Assembly (NCBI RefSeq): GCF_020707215.1
Contig: NZ_JAJFET010000001.1
Coordinates: 124,001-188,000 of the forward strand
Origin: Sphingomonas sp. PL-96
GTDB taxonomy: Bacteria; Pseudomonadota; Alphaproteobacteria; Sphingomonadales; Sphingomonadaceae
Length of the DNA stretch: 64,000 nt
Direction of reading: 5' to 3'
Shown: piece after piece, positions 54,069 through 62,692 of the stretch
Layout of the letters: the number at the start of each line of letters is the position of its first letter
Numbering within the stretch: position 1 is the first letter of the stretch
Program-made: the position numbers and the translations under genes
The notes under the pieces: model-generated
What the model saw: the letters and a program-made list of their open reading frames with translations, nothing else
Databases searched by the model: none
Told to the model about the DNA's origin: nothing

Positions 54069-54380
54069 TTAGCGGCACTTGCTGCCGCCGCGATCGATCT
54101 CACGACCGGCGACTGCGCCTGCGGCGCCGCCGAGCAGCGTGCCGACGGTGCGGTCGCCGCGGGTGTCGATCGTGCGGCCGAGCAGCGCGCCGGCAACGCC
54201 GCCGACGACCAGGCCGGTGGTGCCGTCCGGCTTGCGGCAGTGGCGACGACCGTCGCGGCCCTTCCACTCCTTGTACTTGTAGCGCTTGTGCGACTGGGCC
54301 GACGCCTGGTCAGTCGGGACAACGGCCGCGACCGGAAGTGCCAGCGAAAGCGCGGAGAGCGCGAGAACGAAATTACGCAT
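54069..54380 (-). CDS. Secreted glycine-zipper 2TM protein
   Basis: A 103-residue envelope protein. Signal peptide LALSALSLALPVAAV from ATG 54380, then a basic, aromatic stretch (HKRYKYKEWKGRDGRRHCR) and a glycine-zipper pair (GLVVGGVAGALLG and GTLLGGAAGAVAG), as in the outer-membrane SlyB/PcpY-like family. Two Cys residues (~62 and the penultimate position) could form a disulfide. Role unknown; related proteins support envelope integrity. Confidence 0.75.
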   Translation of the reverse strand: MRNFVLALSALSLALPVAAVVPTDQASAQSHKRYKYKEWKGRDGRRHCRKPDGTTGLVVGGVAGALLGRTIDTRGDRTVGTLLGGAAGAVAGREIDRGGSKCR

Positions 54381-54503
54381 CAGTGAATACCCCATTTGAT
54401 GAATTGCGATCCTATAAACGCAGCTTTCACGTGGCAGTTTCATGAACGAAACGATGTCTAACGTTCAGCTTCGAGTTCAGGTTGCAGCAGAGGAGGAGCG
54501 GAC

Positions 54504-54950
54504 GTGCCCCAGGTCTTGAGTTCGGAAGCTGCGGCGCTGATCGCGACGCTGGGCCTCGCCCCGCATCCGGAGGGCGGCTGGTACCGGGAGACGTGGCGCG
54601 CGCCGGAGCGGGAGGGCAGGCGCGGGGTAGCAACGGCAATTCTGTTCTTGCTGGCCGAGGGCGAGCGCTCGCACTGGCATCGGGTGGATGCTGACGAGCT
54701 GTGGCTGTGGCATGCCGGTGCGCCGCTGGCGCTCCTGCGCGCGGAAAGCGGGGGCGCAACGGTCGAGCGGCTGACGCTGGGCGGGAATGTGCTGGCGGGG
54801 GATCAGCCCCAGCTGCGCATCCCGGCCGGCTGGTGGCAAGCGGCGGAAGCGGAGGCCGGCTGGACGCTGGTCAGCTGCGTGGTGGCGCCTGCGTTCCGGT
54901 TCGAAGGGTTCGAGCTTGCGCCGCCGGGATGGTCACCGGGCACGTCCTGA
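54504..54950 (+). CDS. DUF985 cupin protein
   Basis: A 148-residue single-domain cupin. GTG 54504 is taken because a perfect AGGAGGAG lies six bases upstream. LGLAPHPEGGWYRETWRA is the DUF985 signature, and SHWHRVDADELWLWHAGAPL is the metal-binding cupin motif 1 with two His and one Glu. RIPAGWWQAAE forms motif 2. Members resemble sugar epimerase-like cupins, but no reaction is established. Confidence 0.82.
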   Translation: MPQVLSSEAAALIATLGLAPHPEGGWYRETWRAPEREGRRGVATAILFLLAEGERSHWHRVDADELWLWHAGAPLALLRAESGGATVERLTLGGNVLAGDQPQLRIPAGWWQAAEAEAGWTLVSCVVAPAFRFEGFELAPPGWSPGTS

Positions 54951-54971
54951 CACGGTGTAAATGCCCCTGCC

Positions 54972-55505
54972 TCAGCCGAGCGGATAGCGCGCCACCGCCT
55001 CATAGCTGGCGCCGTCGCGAGTCAGGGTGCTTTCGAACAGCAGCATGTGGGAAAGGGTGAAGGGCGCGCTCGCCAGGCCCGCGTTGCACGCCACAAACGC
55101 GTCAGTCGGGCCGCCGGCGCTGTTCATGCGTGCCAGGGTGATGTGCGGGTGAAAGGCGCGGCCTTCGTGCGGCAGGCCCAGGCGGGCCAGCGCCTGGTCG
55201 ACCTTGCGGTGGAGCGCCGCGACCCCTTCGTGCGGGTGGACGCCGGCCCAGAGCGCCGTCGTGCGCCCCTTTCGATCGAAACAGCCGACGCCATGGAGGC
55301 GCAGCGTGACGGCGGGGCCGTGAATGCTGCCGAGGGCGGTTGCGATGTCCTCGGCCACCGGGCGTTCGACGGCGCCGATGAAGCGCAGGGTGAGGTGCAG
55401 CTGCTCGTCCTCCTGCCAGCGGGCATTCTCGACGCCCTCCATCAGCGCCAGCAGCTGCTGGCGAATGTCCAGGGGCGGGCGCAAGGCGACGAACAGGCGG
55501 TGCAT
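54972..55505 (-). CDS. thpR: RNA 2',3'-cyclic 3'-phosphodiesterase ThpR
   Basis: A 177-residue 2H phosphoesterase. The two catalytic HxTx motifs are HLTL (in QLHLTLRFIGAV, ~37) and HITL (in FHPHITLARM, ~121), with the usual N-terminal HRLFVALRPP. It opens 2',3'-cyclic phosphate ends of RNA to 2'-phosphates; formerly called 2'-5' RNA ligase. Divergent from the Bax-inhibitor gene. Confidence 0.88.
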   Translation of the reverse strand: MHRLFVALRPPLDIRQQLLALMEGVENARWQEDEQLHLTLRFIGAVERPVAEDIATALGSIHGPAVTLRLHGVGCFDRKGRTTALWAGVHPHEGVAALHRKVDQALARLGLPHEGRAFHPHITLARMNSAGGPTDAFVACNAGLASAPFTLSHMLLFESTLTRDGASYEAVARYPLG

Positions 55506-55628
55506 TACAAACTATTGCTAGACCGGTGTACGCCGAAGGGCCAGCCTGGCCCTCCCTTGAATTCAGATGCCCCGGGAGCATATGAAAGTCTGACCGGCAC
55601 CATGCCGGTGAAAAGGAGTTTGTACGAG

Positions 55629-56369
55629 ATGGCCAACTGGTCGGATCCCCGAACGACCGCGGCGCCGTTCGCAACGGCCGCATCGCGCGCTCAGGCGTAT
55701 GATGCGGGGCTGCGGTCCTATATGCTTTCCGTGTACAACTACATGGCGTCGGGCGTGCTGCTGACGGGCATTGTCGCGCTGCTGTTTTCGTGGGGCGGTG
55801 CCAGCTCGCCGGCCGCTGCCGTGTTCATGTCGCCCGGCCCGCTCAAGTACCTGATCATGTTCTCGCCGCTGGCGTTCGTGATGGTGCTGAGCTTCGGCAT
55901 CCAGCGGCTGTCCTATGGCGCTACCCAGGCGCTGTTCTGGGCGTTCGCGGCCGTGATGGGCCTGTCGATGTCGACCATCTTCCTGGTCTACACCGGGCCG
56001 TCGATCGCGATCACCTTCTTCGCGACCGCAGTTGCGTTCCTGTCGCTTAGCCTGTGGGGTTACACCACCAAGAAGGATCTGTCGGGCTTCGGCACCTTCC
56101 TGATCATGGGCGTGGTCGGCTTGATCGTGGCATCGCTCCTGAACCTGTGGTTCAAGTCGCCGGCGCTCAACCTGGGTATCAGCGCGATTGGCGTGCTGCT
56201 GTTCGCAGGCCTCACCGCCTATGACACGCAGCGCATCAAGAGCATGTACGCCTACGTCGCGGGTACGGACATGATGGGCAAGGTCGTGATCATGGGCGCG
56301 CTGTCGCTCTATCTCGACTTCGTGAACATGTTCCAGTTCCTGCTCTCGTTCCTGGGCAGCCGCGACTAA
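55629..56369 (+). CDS. Bax inhibitor-1/YccA family membrane protein
   Basis: A 246-residue inner-membrane protein with seven hydrophobic segments. ATG 55629 follows AAGGAG; an in-frame ATG at 55602 lacks one. QAYDAGLRSYMLSVYNYMASG, FGIQRLSYGATQALFWAF, and YTTKKDLSGFGTFL with AGLTAYDTQRIKSMY are the BI-1 blocks; the two conserved acids in the last helices (DTQR, LYLDFVN) form the pH-sensing di-aspartyl gate of calcium-leak relatives. Ends at a strong terminator. Confidence 0.88.
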   Translation: MANWSDPRTTAAPFATAASRAQAYDAGLRSYMLSVYNYMASGVLLTGIVALLFSWGGASSPAAAVFMSPGPLKYLIMFSPLAFVMVLSFGIQRLSYGATQALFWAFAAVMGLSMSTIFLVYTGPSIAITFFATAVAFLSLSLWGYTTKKDLSGFGTFLIMGVVGLIVASLLNLWFKSPALNLGISAIGVLLFAGLTAYDTQRIKSMYAYVAGTDMMGKVVIMGALSLYLDFVNMFQFLLSFLGSRD

Positions 56370-56394
56370 GCGGCTCCCGCGCGACGCAGAAATG

Positions 56395-56426
56395 GGGCTC
56401 GGCGAGACGATCGCCGGGCCCTTTTT
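56395..56426 (+). terminator. Rho-independent terminator after the BI-1 gene
   Basis: GGGCTCGGCG (56395-56404) pairs with CGCCGGGCCC (56412-56421), one G-T wobble, followed directly by five T residues. Confidence 0.85.
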
Positions 56427-56513
56427 GCTGGGTGCGCCGCGCCGTCGTGGCGCGGCCGGAACGACCAGCGTTGCCGCTCGTTTTTCCCCGGGACACGTTC
56501 GAGGAGAGAACAG

Positions 56514-56801
56514 ATGAGCGGAGACAAGGACTCGATCGATCCGGAGGCCATGGACACCATGTCGGTGGCGCCGCACGATCCGGGCGAAACGCGCCGCGAC
56601 GCAGGCCACGACGAGTCGATCTGCGAACGGCTGGAGCGCAACCCCGAGAGCAAGGACGCGCGGCTGGACCGCGGGCTCGACGAGTCGATGGATGCGTCGG
56701 ATCCGCCGGCATCGACTCAGCCGATCCACAACAGCGGGCCTGCACCTTCCTCGGGCTATGATGCCGAGGCGGAGCGCAAACGCGCCCAAAACCAGGGCTG
56801 A
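56514..56801 (+). CDS. Small acidic hydrophilic protein, unrecognised
   Basis: A 95-residue protein preceded by GAGGAGAG. Very hydrophilic and probably disordered, with repeated DES(I/M) triplets (HDESICERL, LDESMDASD) and R-L-x-R motifs. No signal peptide or membrane segment. It sits between two terminator-like hairpins, so it is a single-gene unit. Ribosome-binding site, codon use and isolation argue for a real gene. No function can be assigned. Confidence 0.65.
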   Translation: MSGDKDSIDPEAMDTMSVAPHDPGETRRDAGHDESICERLERNPESKDARLDRGLDESMDASDPPASTQPIHNSGPAPSSGYDAEAERKRAQNQG

Positions 56802-56823
56802 TCGACGGCGACCAAGTTGAACG

Positions 56824-56862
56824 GCGCCCGGCGCATGGAGCTTCCCTCCGTGCGCCGGGCGC
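56824..56862 (+). terminator. Hairpin after the acidic protein gene
   Basis: GCGCCCGGCGCA (56824-56835) and TGCGCCGGGCGC (56851-56862) form a perfect 12-base-pair stem with a 15-base loop. No T-run. Confidence 0.55.
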
Positions 56863-56877
56863 AGTAGCATCCGCACC

Positions 56878-57531
56878 ATGGCATTTGCGATGCAGCTTCG
56901 ATCGCTTCGCGCGATGGTCACCTTTGGTGCGGCGGCGCTGCTGTCGCTGGGACTGGCGGGCCCGGCGCAGGCGGGCGTGACGATCAGCTTCTGGTCGCAC
57001 GAATTCGGGAACGAGTTCCCCCATGCCTTTTTCGTCCTGGAAGGGACGCCCGATGCTGGCGGCGAGCCGGTGCAGGCGAGCTATGGCTTCACGGCGAAGG
57101 CGATAACGCCTGCAATCCTGATGGGCAGCGTGCCCGGCCGGATCGATGAGACCAAGCACGGCTATATCGAGAACAGCGACGTACATTTCTCGGTGATGCT
57201 GACCGATGCGCAATATGCCGATGTGCTGCGCCTGGTCGAGGAATGGGGCGAAGCCGGCGACCACCACTACAACCTCAATCGGCGCAACTGCGTGCATTTC
57301 GTGGCGGAAGCGGCGCGCCGGTCCGGGCTGACGGTAGTGGAGGTGCGCCAGCTGATGAAGAAGCCGCGCTCGTTCGTGCATTCGCTGGAGCCGCTCAACC
57401 AGGGCCGGGTCCGGCTGCTGGAGATGGACGGCGAGAAATTCTATGCGCTGGCCGACCGGACCGCGGCGCCCGGGAGTGTGGCTCCGGCGGTGCAGGCCGC
57501 AGTGGCGCCGCAGCCGGCGGGGGCAAACTGA
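56878..57531 (+). CDS. Secreted protein with papain-like Cys/His arrangement, unrecognised
   Basis: A 217-residue protein with a signal peptide (ending GLAGPAQAG). After it, FWSHEFGNEFPHAFFVLEG holds a candidate catalytic His (in FPHAFF), and YNLNRRNCVHFVAEAAR (~135-151) a Cys preceded by Asn. His-first, Asn-Cys-second order and the R-x-N-C-x-H-F-V motif resemble circularly arranged papain-like folds such as the PPPDE/DUF4105 groups. The C-terminal ~35 residues are Ala/Pro-rich. Protease or amidase activity is conjecture. Start at ATG 56878; a second ATG four codons later is possible. Confidence 0.6.
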   Translation: MAFAMQLRSLRAMVTFGAAALLSLGLAGPAQAGVTISFWSHEFGNEFPHAFFVLEGTPDAGGEPVQASYGFTAKAITPAILMGSVPGRIDETKHGYIENSDVHFSVMLTDAQYADVLRLVEEWGEAGDHHYNLNRRNCVHFVAEAARRSGLTVVEVRQLMKKPRSFVHSLEPLNQGRVRLLEMDGEKFYALADRTAAPGSVAPAVQAAVAPQPAGAN

Positions 57532-57535
57532 CGTC

Positions 57536-58957
57536 CTAGCGGCGCAGCGTGGCGATCCGCGCCACGCCGGGGCGGTCGAAGCCCCAGAGCAGCAGCGCGT
57601 AGAGCAATGCGCCAGCGCTCACCAGAACGGCGAGGCGTGGCTCCGCTGGCCAGGATTGCAGCAAACCGCGCACCAGCCACACCAGCAGCGCCATGATCCC
57701 TGCCAGCAGCAGCGGCCGCGCAACCGCGCCGACCTGGCGCGAGAGTGGCAGGTCCGCGATGCGGGCGAGAACGCCAGCGCCGGCCGGGATCGTCACCAGC
57801 ATGCGGGCGCTGAACCCCGCGACTGCCGCCACGAACCCGAGCTCGCGGGTCAGCAGCACCGCCGCCATGGCAAAGCCGAAGCTGATCGCGGCGTTGAACA
57901 CCAGCGGCCCCTGCACCCCGAGCGTGCGCATCAGCCCCGGGCTCAGCACCCGCGTCAGCCGCATGCCCCAGAATAGCGCCAGCAACTGGACTGCAGGCAC
58001 CGCGGGCGCCCAGCGCCCCCCGAAGATCAACGGGATTGCGTCCCCCGCCACCGCCGCCAGACCCAGAAACAGCGGCAGCACCGCGAGCGCGATGGCATGG
58101 CTGCCGATCTCGAAGATGCGCGCAAGATCCTGTCCGGCGCGGTGCGCGGTGGCGAAGAAGCTGAGCGACACGCGTTCGACGGATGCGGTGATCATGGCGC
58201 CCAATTCGTCCACCAGCCGCATCGCGAAGTTGAGCAGCCCCAGATCGTGCAGTCCGTGGAACTTGCCGAACAGCAGCACGAACCCGCGCACGGCAAGGGT
58301 CGTCAACGCAGCCTCCGCCATGATCAGCCATCCCATGCGCAGCATCGACAGGAGACTGGCGTCGAACCCGCGCCAGCGGGGCAGGCGCGGCTGGGTGCGC
58401 CAGAGCAGCAGGACGCTGGCAAGGCTTCCCGCCAGGCTGCCCGCGACGAGGCTCCAGGGGCCAAGGCCCGAGGCTGCGGCAGTAAGCGTCGCTGCGATGC
58501 TCACTGTCTTGAACCAGAACATCCGCAGCGCCAGGCTGCGCGTGCGCATCTTGCGGGTGAGCAGCGCCGTCGGGAACTGCACCAGCGCCTGGAGCAGGCA
58601 GTCGATGGCCTGCGCCGCGATCAGCCACAGCAGCAGTGGCGAGCCATAGAAGCGGGCGAGCGGCGCTGCCAACAGCCAGCAGGCCAGGGTGGCGGCGATG
58701 CCGAGGCCCAGCAGCACCCAGAATGCCTGATCGCTCAGCCGCGGAACGAGGTTCGGCGTGCGCAACATCGCCTGCGGCATGCCGGCAAACGCCAGCATCT
58801 GCACGATCGCGACAACCGCAAAGGCGATGGAGGCAAGGCCGAAATCGGACGGGGTGAGCAGCCGCGCGACGACCAGGGTCGCGACCAGGGTGGCGCCAGC
58901 GGAGAACAGGCTTTCGGCCGCAGCCCAGGGCGCGGCACGGCGCAGCCGCGCGAGCAA
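57536..58957 (-). CDS. Polysaccharide flippase (Wzx / MviN-MATE superfamily)
   Basis: A 473-residue inner-membrane protein with ~12-14 helices. WAAAESLFSAGATLVATLVVARLLTPSDFGL at the N-terminus is the standard PST-family entry (ARLLTPSDFG). LLFGKFHGLHDLGLLNFAMRLVDE and the later GLMRTLGVQGPLVFNA also fit. It translocates lipid-linked oligosaccharides to the periplasm. It is last in a minus-strand row of GT2 - GT25 - unknown - flippase. Confidence 0.82.
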   Translation of the reverse strand: MLARLRRAAPWAAAESLFSAGATLVATLVVARLLTPSDFGLASIAFAVVAIVQMLAFAGMPQAMLRTPNLVPRLSDQAFWVLLGLGIAATLACWLLAAPLARFYGSPLLLWLIAAQAIDCLLQALVQFPTALLTRKMRTRSLALRMFWFKTVSIAATLTAAASGLGPWSLVAGSLAGSLASVLLLWRTQPRLPRWRGFDASLLSMLRMGWLIMAEAALTTLAVRGFVLLFGKFHGLHDLGLLNFAMRLVDELGAMITASVERVSLSFFATAHRAGQDLARIFEIGSHAIALAVLPLFLGLAAVAGDAIPLIFGGRWAPAVPAVQLLALFWGMRLTRVLSPGLMRTLGVQGPLVFNAAISFGFAMAAVLLTRELGFVAAVAGFSARMLVTIPAGAGVLARIADLPLSRQVGAVARPLLLAGIMALLVWLVRGLLQSWPAEPRLAVLVSAGALLYALLLWGFDRPGVARIATLRR

Positions 58958-59001
58958 CCCGTCGCCTACGCCTGCGCGCCCGCGCTCGACAGGAACCGCG
59001 A

Positions 59002-59658
59002 TCAGAAGGGGCCTCCCGCATGCTGAAGCCGATTGCCGGGCACCTGTGCCACGGACAGGCGGCCGAACGGCTCCCCCGAGAAGGTGGACAGCGGCGCAAG
59101 CTGGTCGGGATTGCGGGTGAGTCTGTGGACGCGCAAACGGTGGCGATGATCGGGTTCAGCGGCTGCGACATCCTCGAGCGTCGCATGCCATCCGGAGCGC
59201 ACCACCGCCCCCGAAACGCGGACGTTGCGCACGAAATCGACGGGTGTGCAGAAGCGCAGAAGGGCGGTGGAGGTGGCGAGGTCGTGCGGCTGGGAAAGCC
59301 AGTGGATTTGCTTGCCGCTGGTGCTGCGCTTGCCGAGCGGCGGGGGCAGCCGTTCGTCCAAGGTCGTATCCGCCTGCCGCCGGCCGATCGGCCCCGCGTT
59401 GATCTGCAACGCGCCACGCCAGGGGCGATCGGCCAGTGCCGGCCCCCAACGACACCGGTTCGACACCGCTATCCGCCGCGCATGCGCCTGGGCGAATGGG
59501 AACACGGCGCCCAGCTTCTCGCCCGCGACGGGACAGTCCGGAACGGCGGCGAGAACTGGCTGGACCAGGGTCGATCCCGCCCCGCCATCGCCGGGCATGG
59601 AGACGGATGTCTTGATCTGGTGGCGCTGCCTGGCGCGCGCGCGTCGGGGAAGGCTCAT
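59002..59658 (-). CDS. Unrecognised 218-residue protein of the exopolysaccharide cluster
   Basis: Start ATG 59658 has GAGGTG six bases upstream. The third-codon-position GC pattern is strong in this frame and weak in the overlapping frames, so I take it as real. The protein is soluble, basic and arginine-rich, without a clear signal or membrane segment; features include FPFAQAHARRIAVSNRCRWG, KQIHWLSQPHDLAT, FCTPVDFVRNVRVSGAVV and LAPLSTFSGEPFG. It lies between the flippase (44 bases downstream) and the GT25 gene (35 bases upstream), so a role in polymer synthesis or modification is expected. I cannot name a family. Confidence 0.55.
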   Translation of the reverse strand: MSLPRRARARQRHQIKTSVSMPGDGGAGSTLVQPVLAAVPDCPVAGEKLGAVFPFAQAHARRIAVSNRCRWGPALADRPWRGALQINAGPIGRRQADTTLDERLPPPLGKRSTSGKQIHWLSQPHDLATSTALLRFCTPVDFVRNVRVSGAVVRSGWHATLEDVAAAEPDHRHRLRVHRLTRNPDQLAPLSTFSGEPFGRLSVAQVPGNRLQHAGGPF

Positions 59659-59693
59659 CGGCACCTCTGCGGTTTGGTGGCAAAGGACATCGG

Positions 59694-60440
59694 TCAGCTT
59701 CGGGCCAGCGCGGCCGAGCCCAGCCGCCGCGCCTTTTCCAGCCCGCGCGAGAGGAGCGAGCGCGCGCGTTCGGCAGGGCCGAGCGGTTCCAGGGTACGGC
59801 GCGCCTCCTCGATCGTGGAGCCGTACTGCACCTCCATCACCGGAAAGGGGAACACCGCACGGATCGGCATGCCATGCGCCCAGAAGCGGTCCATTTCGTC
59901 GTCGATCGGACGTTCGACGCGGCGGATCGAGCGGCGGAAGCGGGCGGCGCCGCGGCGGGTGAGCAGATAGGCCTGGGTGCCATAGGCCTTGCCCGTAAAC
60001 CGCGCGATGTGGCGGTGGAGGAAGTGCGCTTCCTGCCGGACGCCGGCTGGCACCTTGGCGTAGAGGCGCAGATAATCGATCCGGCCCATCGCCAGTACCG
60101 CTGCATCGAGCCGCTGAAAGAACACCGGGTCGAGCAGCAGGTCGTCTTCGAGGACCAGCAGCAGGTCCGCCTCGTTGTTGTAGAGGAAGTCCCCCCACAG
60201 CGCCCAGTGGCTCCCGAAGCAGCCGAGTTCGCCGATGGTCAGCACGCGGCCGCGCGCGATCCGCGCGCGCGCCGGGTCATAGGGCAGTTCGGCAGGCGGG
60301 GTGCGCCAGGCGTCGAAGAAACGCCATTCAAGGCCGGTGGCGTCCAGCTGCTCGGCCATGCGGGCGCGGCGATCGGTGCATTCGGCCAGGCTGATGACGC
60401 GCACCATCACGCGAGGGGCGCCATCCCCGGGGATCGTCAC
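59694..60440 (-). CDS. Family 25 glycosyltransferase
   Basis: A 248-residue protein. GTG 60440 overlaps the GT2 stop (GTGA) behind AGGGAAG; ATG 60407, eleven codons later, is the alternative. VISLAECTDRRARMAEQLDATGLEWRFFDA, GELGCFGSHWALWGDFL and LLLVLEDDLLLDPVF are the three GT25 (LPS/EpsJ galactosyltransferase) blocks, the last with the EDD metal motif. A later YGTQAYLLTRRGAARF is also typical. It should transfer a hexose, often galactose, in exopolysaccharide or lipopolysaccharide. Confidence 0.85.
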   Translation of the reverse strand: MTIPGDGAPRVMVRVISLAECTDRRARMAEQLDATGLEWRFFDAWRTPPAELPYDPARARIARGRVLTIGELGCFGSHWALWGDFLYNNEADLLLVLEDDLLLDPVFFQRLDAAVLAMGRIDYLRLYAKVPAGVRQEAHFLHRHIARFTGKAYGTQAYLLTRRGAARFRRSIRRVERPIDDEMDRFWAHGMPIRAVFPFPVMEVQYGSTIEEARRTLEPLGPAERARSLLSRGLEKARRLGSAALARS

Positions 60441-61288
60441 GAGCTGCTTCCCTGGCCGAAGTGGCACCGCGCATAGCGGGCGGCGCCGGCAACTTCCCAC
60501 CACAGGGTCGAGGGGCGCGCGCGCATGCGTCGTGGCAATCCCGCCCAGCCGCGCAGGGCCGCGCCCGCAGCACGGTCGTGGAGCAGCAGCTTGGCGTGAT
60601 AGGCGCCGCGGCCATAGTCATAGTCGCGGAAGAGCCCGCGCACGTGCCTGGCCTTGCGTCCATGGTGGTGGGAGACGGTGATGCTGGGGTCGTACGCGCC
60701 TGCCCAGCCGTGCAGGCTGCACCGGCCGGCGGCGTCGACATCCTCCGCAGGAAACCGCGCGCCGCTGCCGAACAGCGGATCGAACCAGCCGATCGCGTCG
60801 AGTGCCGCGCGACGAAAGGCGAGGTTGGCGCCGCGGATCGCACCCGGCGCAAGATAACGGCCGGGCGGAAAGCGAAGCGGCTGGGTCGATTCGTTGATGG
60901 TGGCCGGATAGTCGCTCGGATCGTGCAGCAGGATCCGGCCGCTGACATAGCCGAGATCGGGTTGCGCAAAGGCGGCTACGACGCGCGTCAGCAGGTCGGG
61001 GGCAACGTAGCAGTCGTCGTCGGTAAAGGCGACCAGCGCGCTCTCCGCGGCCGCGATGCCGGCATTGCGCGCGTTGCCGAGACCCGGCACCGGCTGGTGG
61101 ACGATGCGGACTGGAAAGGGGACCCGGACCCGGAACGCCTCGATCGTCGCGCGGGTGGCGTCGGTGGAGCCATTGTCCACCATCACCAGTTCCCAGCTGC
61201 CGTCAAAGCGTAGTCCGGCCACCGCCTCCAGGCAGGGGCCGAGCTGTGCAGCGCGATTGCGCGTGCAGATGATGAGCGAAATGTCCAA
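60437..61288 (-). CDS. Family 2 glycosyltransferase
   Basis: A 283-residue GT-A enzyme. MDISLIICTRNRAAQLGPCL, VMVDNGSTDATRA and VAFTDDDCYVAPDLL (DDD metal motif) are clear; RGANLAFRRAALDAIGWFDP and FPAEDVDAAGR (ED motif) follow. First gene of the minus-strand glycosyltransferase row; divergent from the barrel/export genes across 190 bases. Confidence 0.85.
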   Translation of the reverse strand: MDISLIICTRNRAAQLGPCLEAVAGLRFDGSWELVMVDNGSTDATRATIEAFRVRVPFPVRIVHQPVPGLGNARNAGIAAAESALVAFTDDDCYVAPDLLTRVVAAFAQPDLGYVSGRILLHDPSDYPATINESTQPLRFPPGRYLAPGAIRGANLAFRRAALDAIGWFDPLFGSGARFPAEDVDAAGRCSLHGWAGAYDPSITVSHHHGRKARHVRGLFRDYDYGRGAYHAKLLLHDRAAGAALRGWAGLPRRMRARPSTLWWEVAGAARYARCHFGQGSSS

Positions 61289-61478
61289 GCCGTCCTCCGC
61301 GTGCGGGATGTCGCTCGTCTATCGCCTGCGCAGACATACCGGGAACGCCTTTGGGCCCGAAACGGTGGCTGTCCGGTGTCTATGGGGGCGCTTCCCCTCC
61401 GAACCGGTCGCATCCCAGCGCGCGGGCGTGAACGCGGAGGAGTAGGCCCGCACCGGATCCGGCAAGAGGGAGCCAGGC

Positions 61479-62678
61479 ATGGGAGTGGCGGGGTTGGCGG
61501 TGCTTGCCGCAGGTACGATCACCACTTTGGCGGCCCCGGTCTCGTTGGACGATCTGGCGGAGGATGTCGCAAATCGTGCGCGCCTCGGGATGGAGGCGCG
61601 CGTGCTGTACGACGACAATGTCCTGCGGCTGGACGCGGATCGGCCGGTGCCGCCGAACCGCAGCAAGGACGATGTGCGGACCACCGTGTCGGCGGTGGTG
61701 GACGTGGCCCAGCAGGTCAGCCGCCAGCGCGTGTTCCTGCGCGGGGCCGCCGGATACGACTTCTATCGCGAGAACCGCTTCCTGAAGCGTGAGCGCATCG
61801 ACGCGACCGGCGGTGTGAACTGGCGCGCCGGATCGCGGTGCGACGGCGAGGCGTCGTTTCGCTACGGTCGCGGGCAGACGGATCTGAGCGATCTCGGCGC
61901 GGCGGTGCGCAACCGGCGCGACAGCCGGACGCTGGTGCTCGATGGCGGCTGCACGCTGGGCGTCGGGCTGCACCCGGAGTTCGGCTACCGCCGGCGTACC
62001 ATCGAGAACAGCGCGGCGATCCGCCTGCGCAGCGACCTGGAAGCGGAGCGGTTCTCGGCCGGCATCGCCTATGACCGGACGGGGCGGCTGGGCGTGGCCC
62101 TGGTCGCTGCGTCCGAAACCTTGGACTTCCCCAACCGCCGCTTGCCCGAGGGCGGCGGCGACGCGACGCGGATGCGCAGCCTGACGGGGCGAGTCACGGC
62201 GCGCGGCACCGACCTGATTGCACGTGGCGTGCTCGGCTATGTCGAAGCGGACAGCCGCAATCCCGGCGCGCGCGACTATTCGGGCTGGGTAGGCGGCGGA
62301 TCGCTCGCCTGGGCGCCGGGGCCGCGCCTGCGGCTGACTGCGTCGGCGCGCCGGGAGGTGGACGCGAGCGGGGACGTGGCGGCCGGCTATTTCGTGGCAG
62401 ATCGCGGTGAACTGGCCGCCCGCTATCGGATCGGCCGTGCGCTCGACCTCGAGCTGGGCGGACTGCTTGAGCGGCGGCGTTTCCGGGCTGTCGATGTGGC
62501 AAGCACGGGCGCGCGCAGCTTCGACCGGACGGCCCAGGCGCGCGCCGCGCTCGGCTGGTCGCCGGTCGACCGGTTCCGCATCGGCGTGGAGGCGGTGCAC
62601 GCGCGCCGCACCACCGACGCGCTTTACGGCACCTATCGCAGCACCCGAGGCCTGCTGGTCCTGGGGCTCGCGCTTTGA
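61479..62678 (+). CDS. Outer-membrane beta-barrel protein of the exopolysaccharide system (EpsL-like)
   Basis: A 399-residue protein with a short hydrophobic N-terminus (GVAGLAVLAAGTITTLAAP) serving as signal, then alternating amphipathic strands to the end (LVLGLAL). VLYDDNVLRLD near residue 45 is the calcium-like DDN turn often seen at the start of this barrel family in EpsL-type exopolysaccharide clusters. It precedes an EpsE/Wza-like exporter by 14 bases and probably helps move polymer across the outer membrane, or inserts with the exporter. Confidence 0.7.
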   Translation: MGVAGLAVLAAGTITTLAAPVSLDDLAEDVANRARLGMEARVLYDDNVLRLDADRPVPPNRSKDDVRTTVSAVVDVAQQVSRQRVFLRGAAGYDFYRENRFLKRERIDATGGVNWRAGSRCDGEASFRYGRGQTDLSDLGAAVRNRRDSRTLVLDGGCTLGVGLHPEFGYRRRTIENSAAIRLRSDLEAERFSAGIAYDRTGRLGVALVAASETLDFPNRRLPEGGGDATRMRSLTGRVTARGTDLIARGVLGYVEADSRNPGARDYSGWVGGGSLAWAPGPRLRLTASARREVDASGDVAAGYFVADRGELAARYRIGRALDLELGGLLERRRFRAVDVASTGARSFDRTAQARAALGWSPVDRFRIGVEAVHARRTTDALYGTYRSTRGLLVLGLAL

Positions 62679-62692
62679 AGAAAGGGGAAGGC

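Noticed and set aside
59020..59970. 316-codon plus-strand frame opposite the unknown gene and GT25
   Set aside because: Crosses the gap between two minus-strand genes, has shadow-like composition, and the minus-strand frames have ribosome-binding sites and GT25 motifs.
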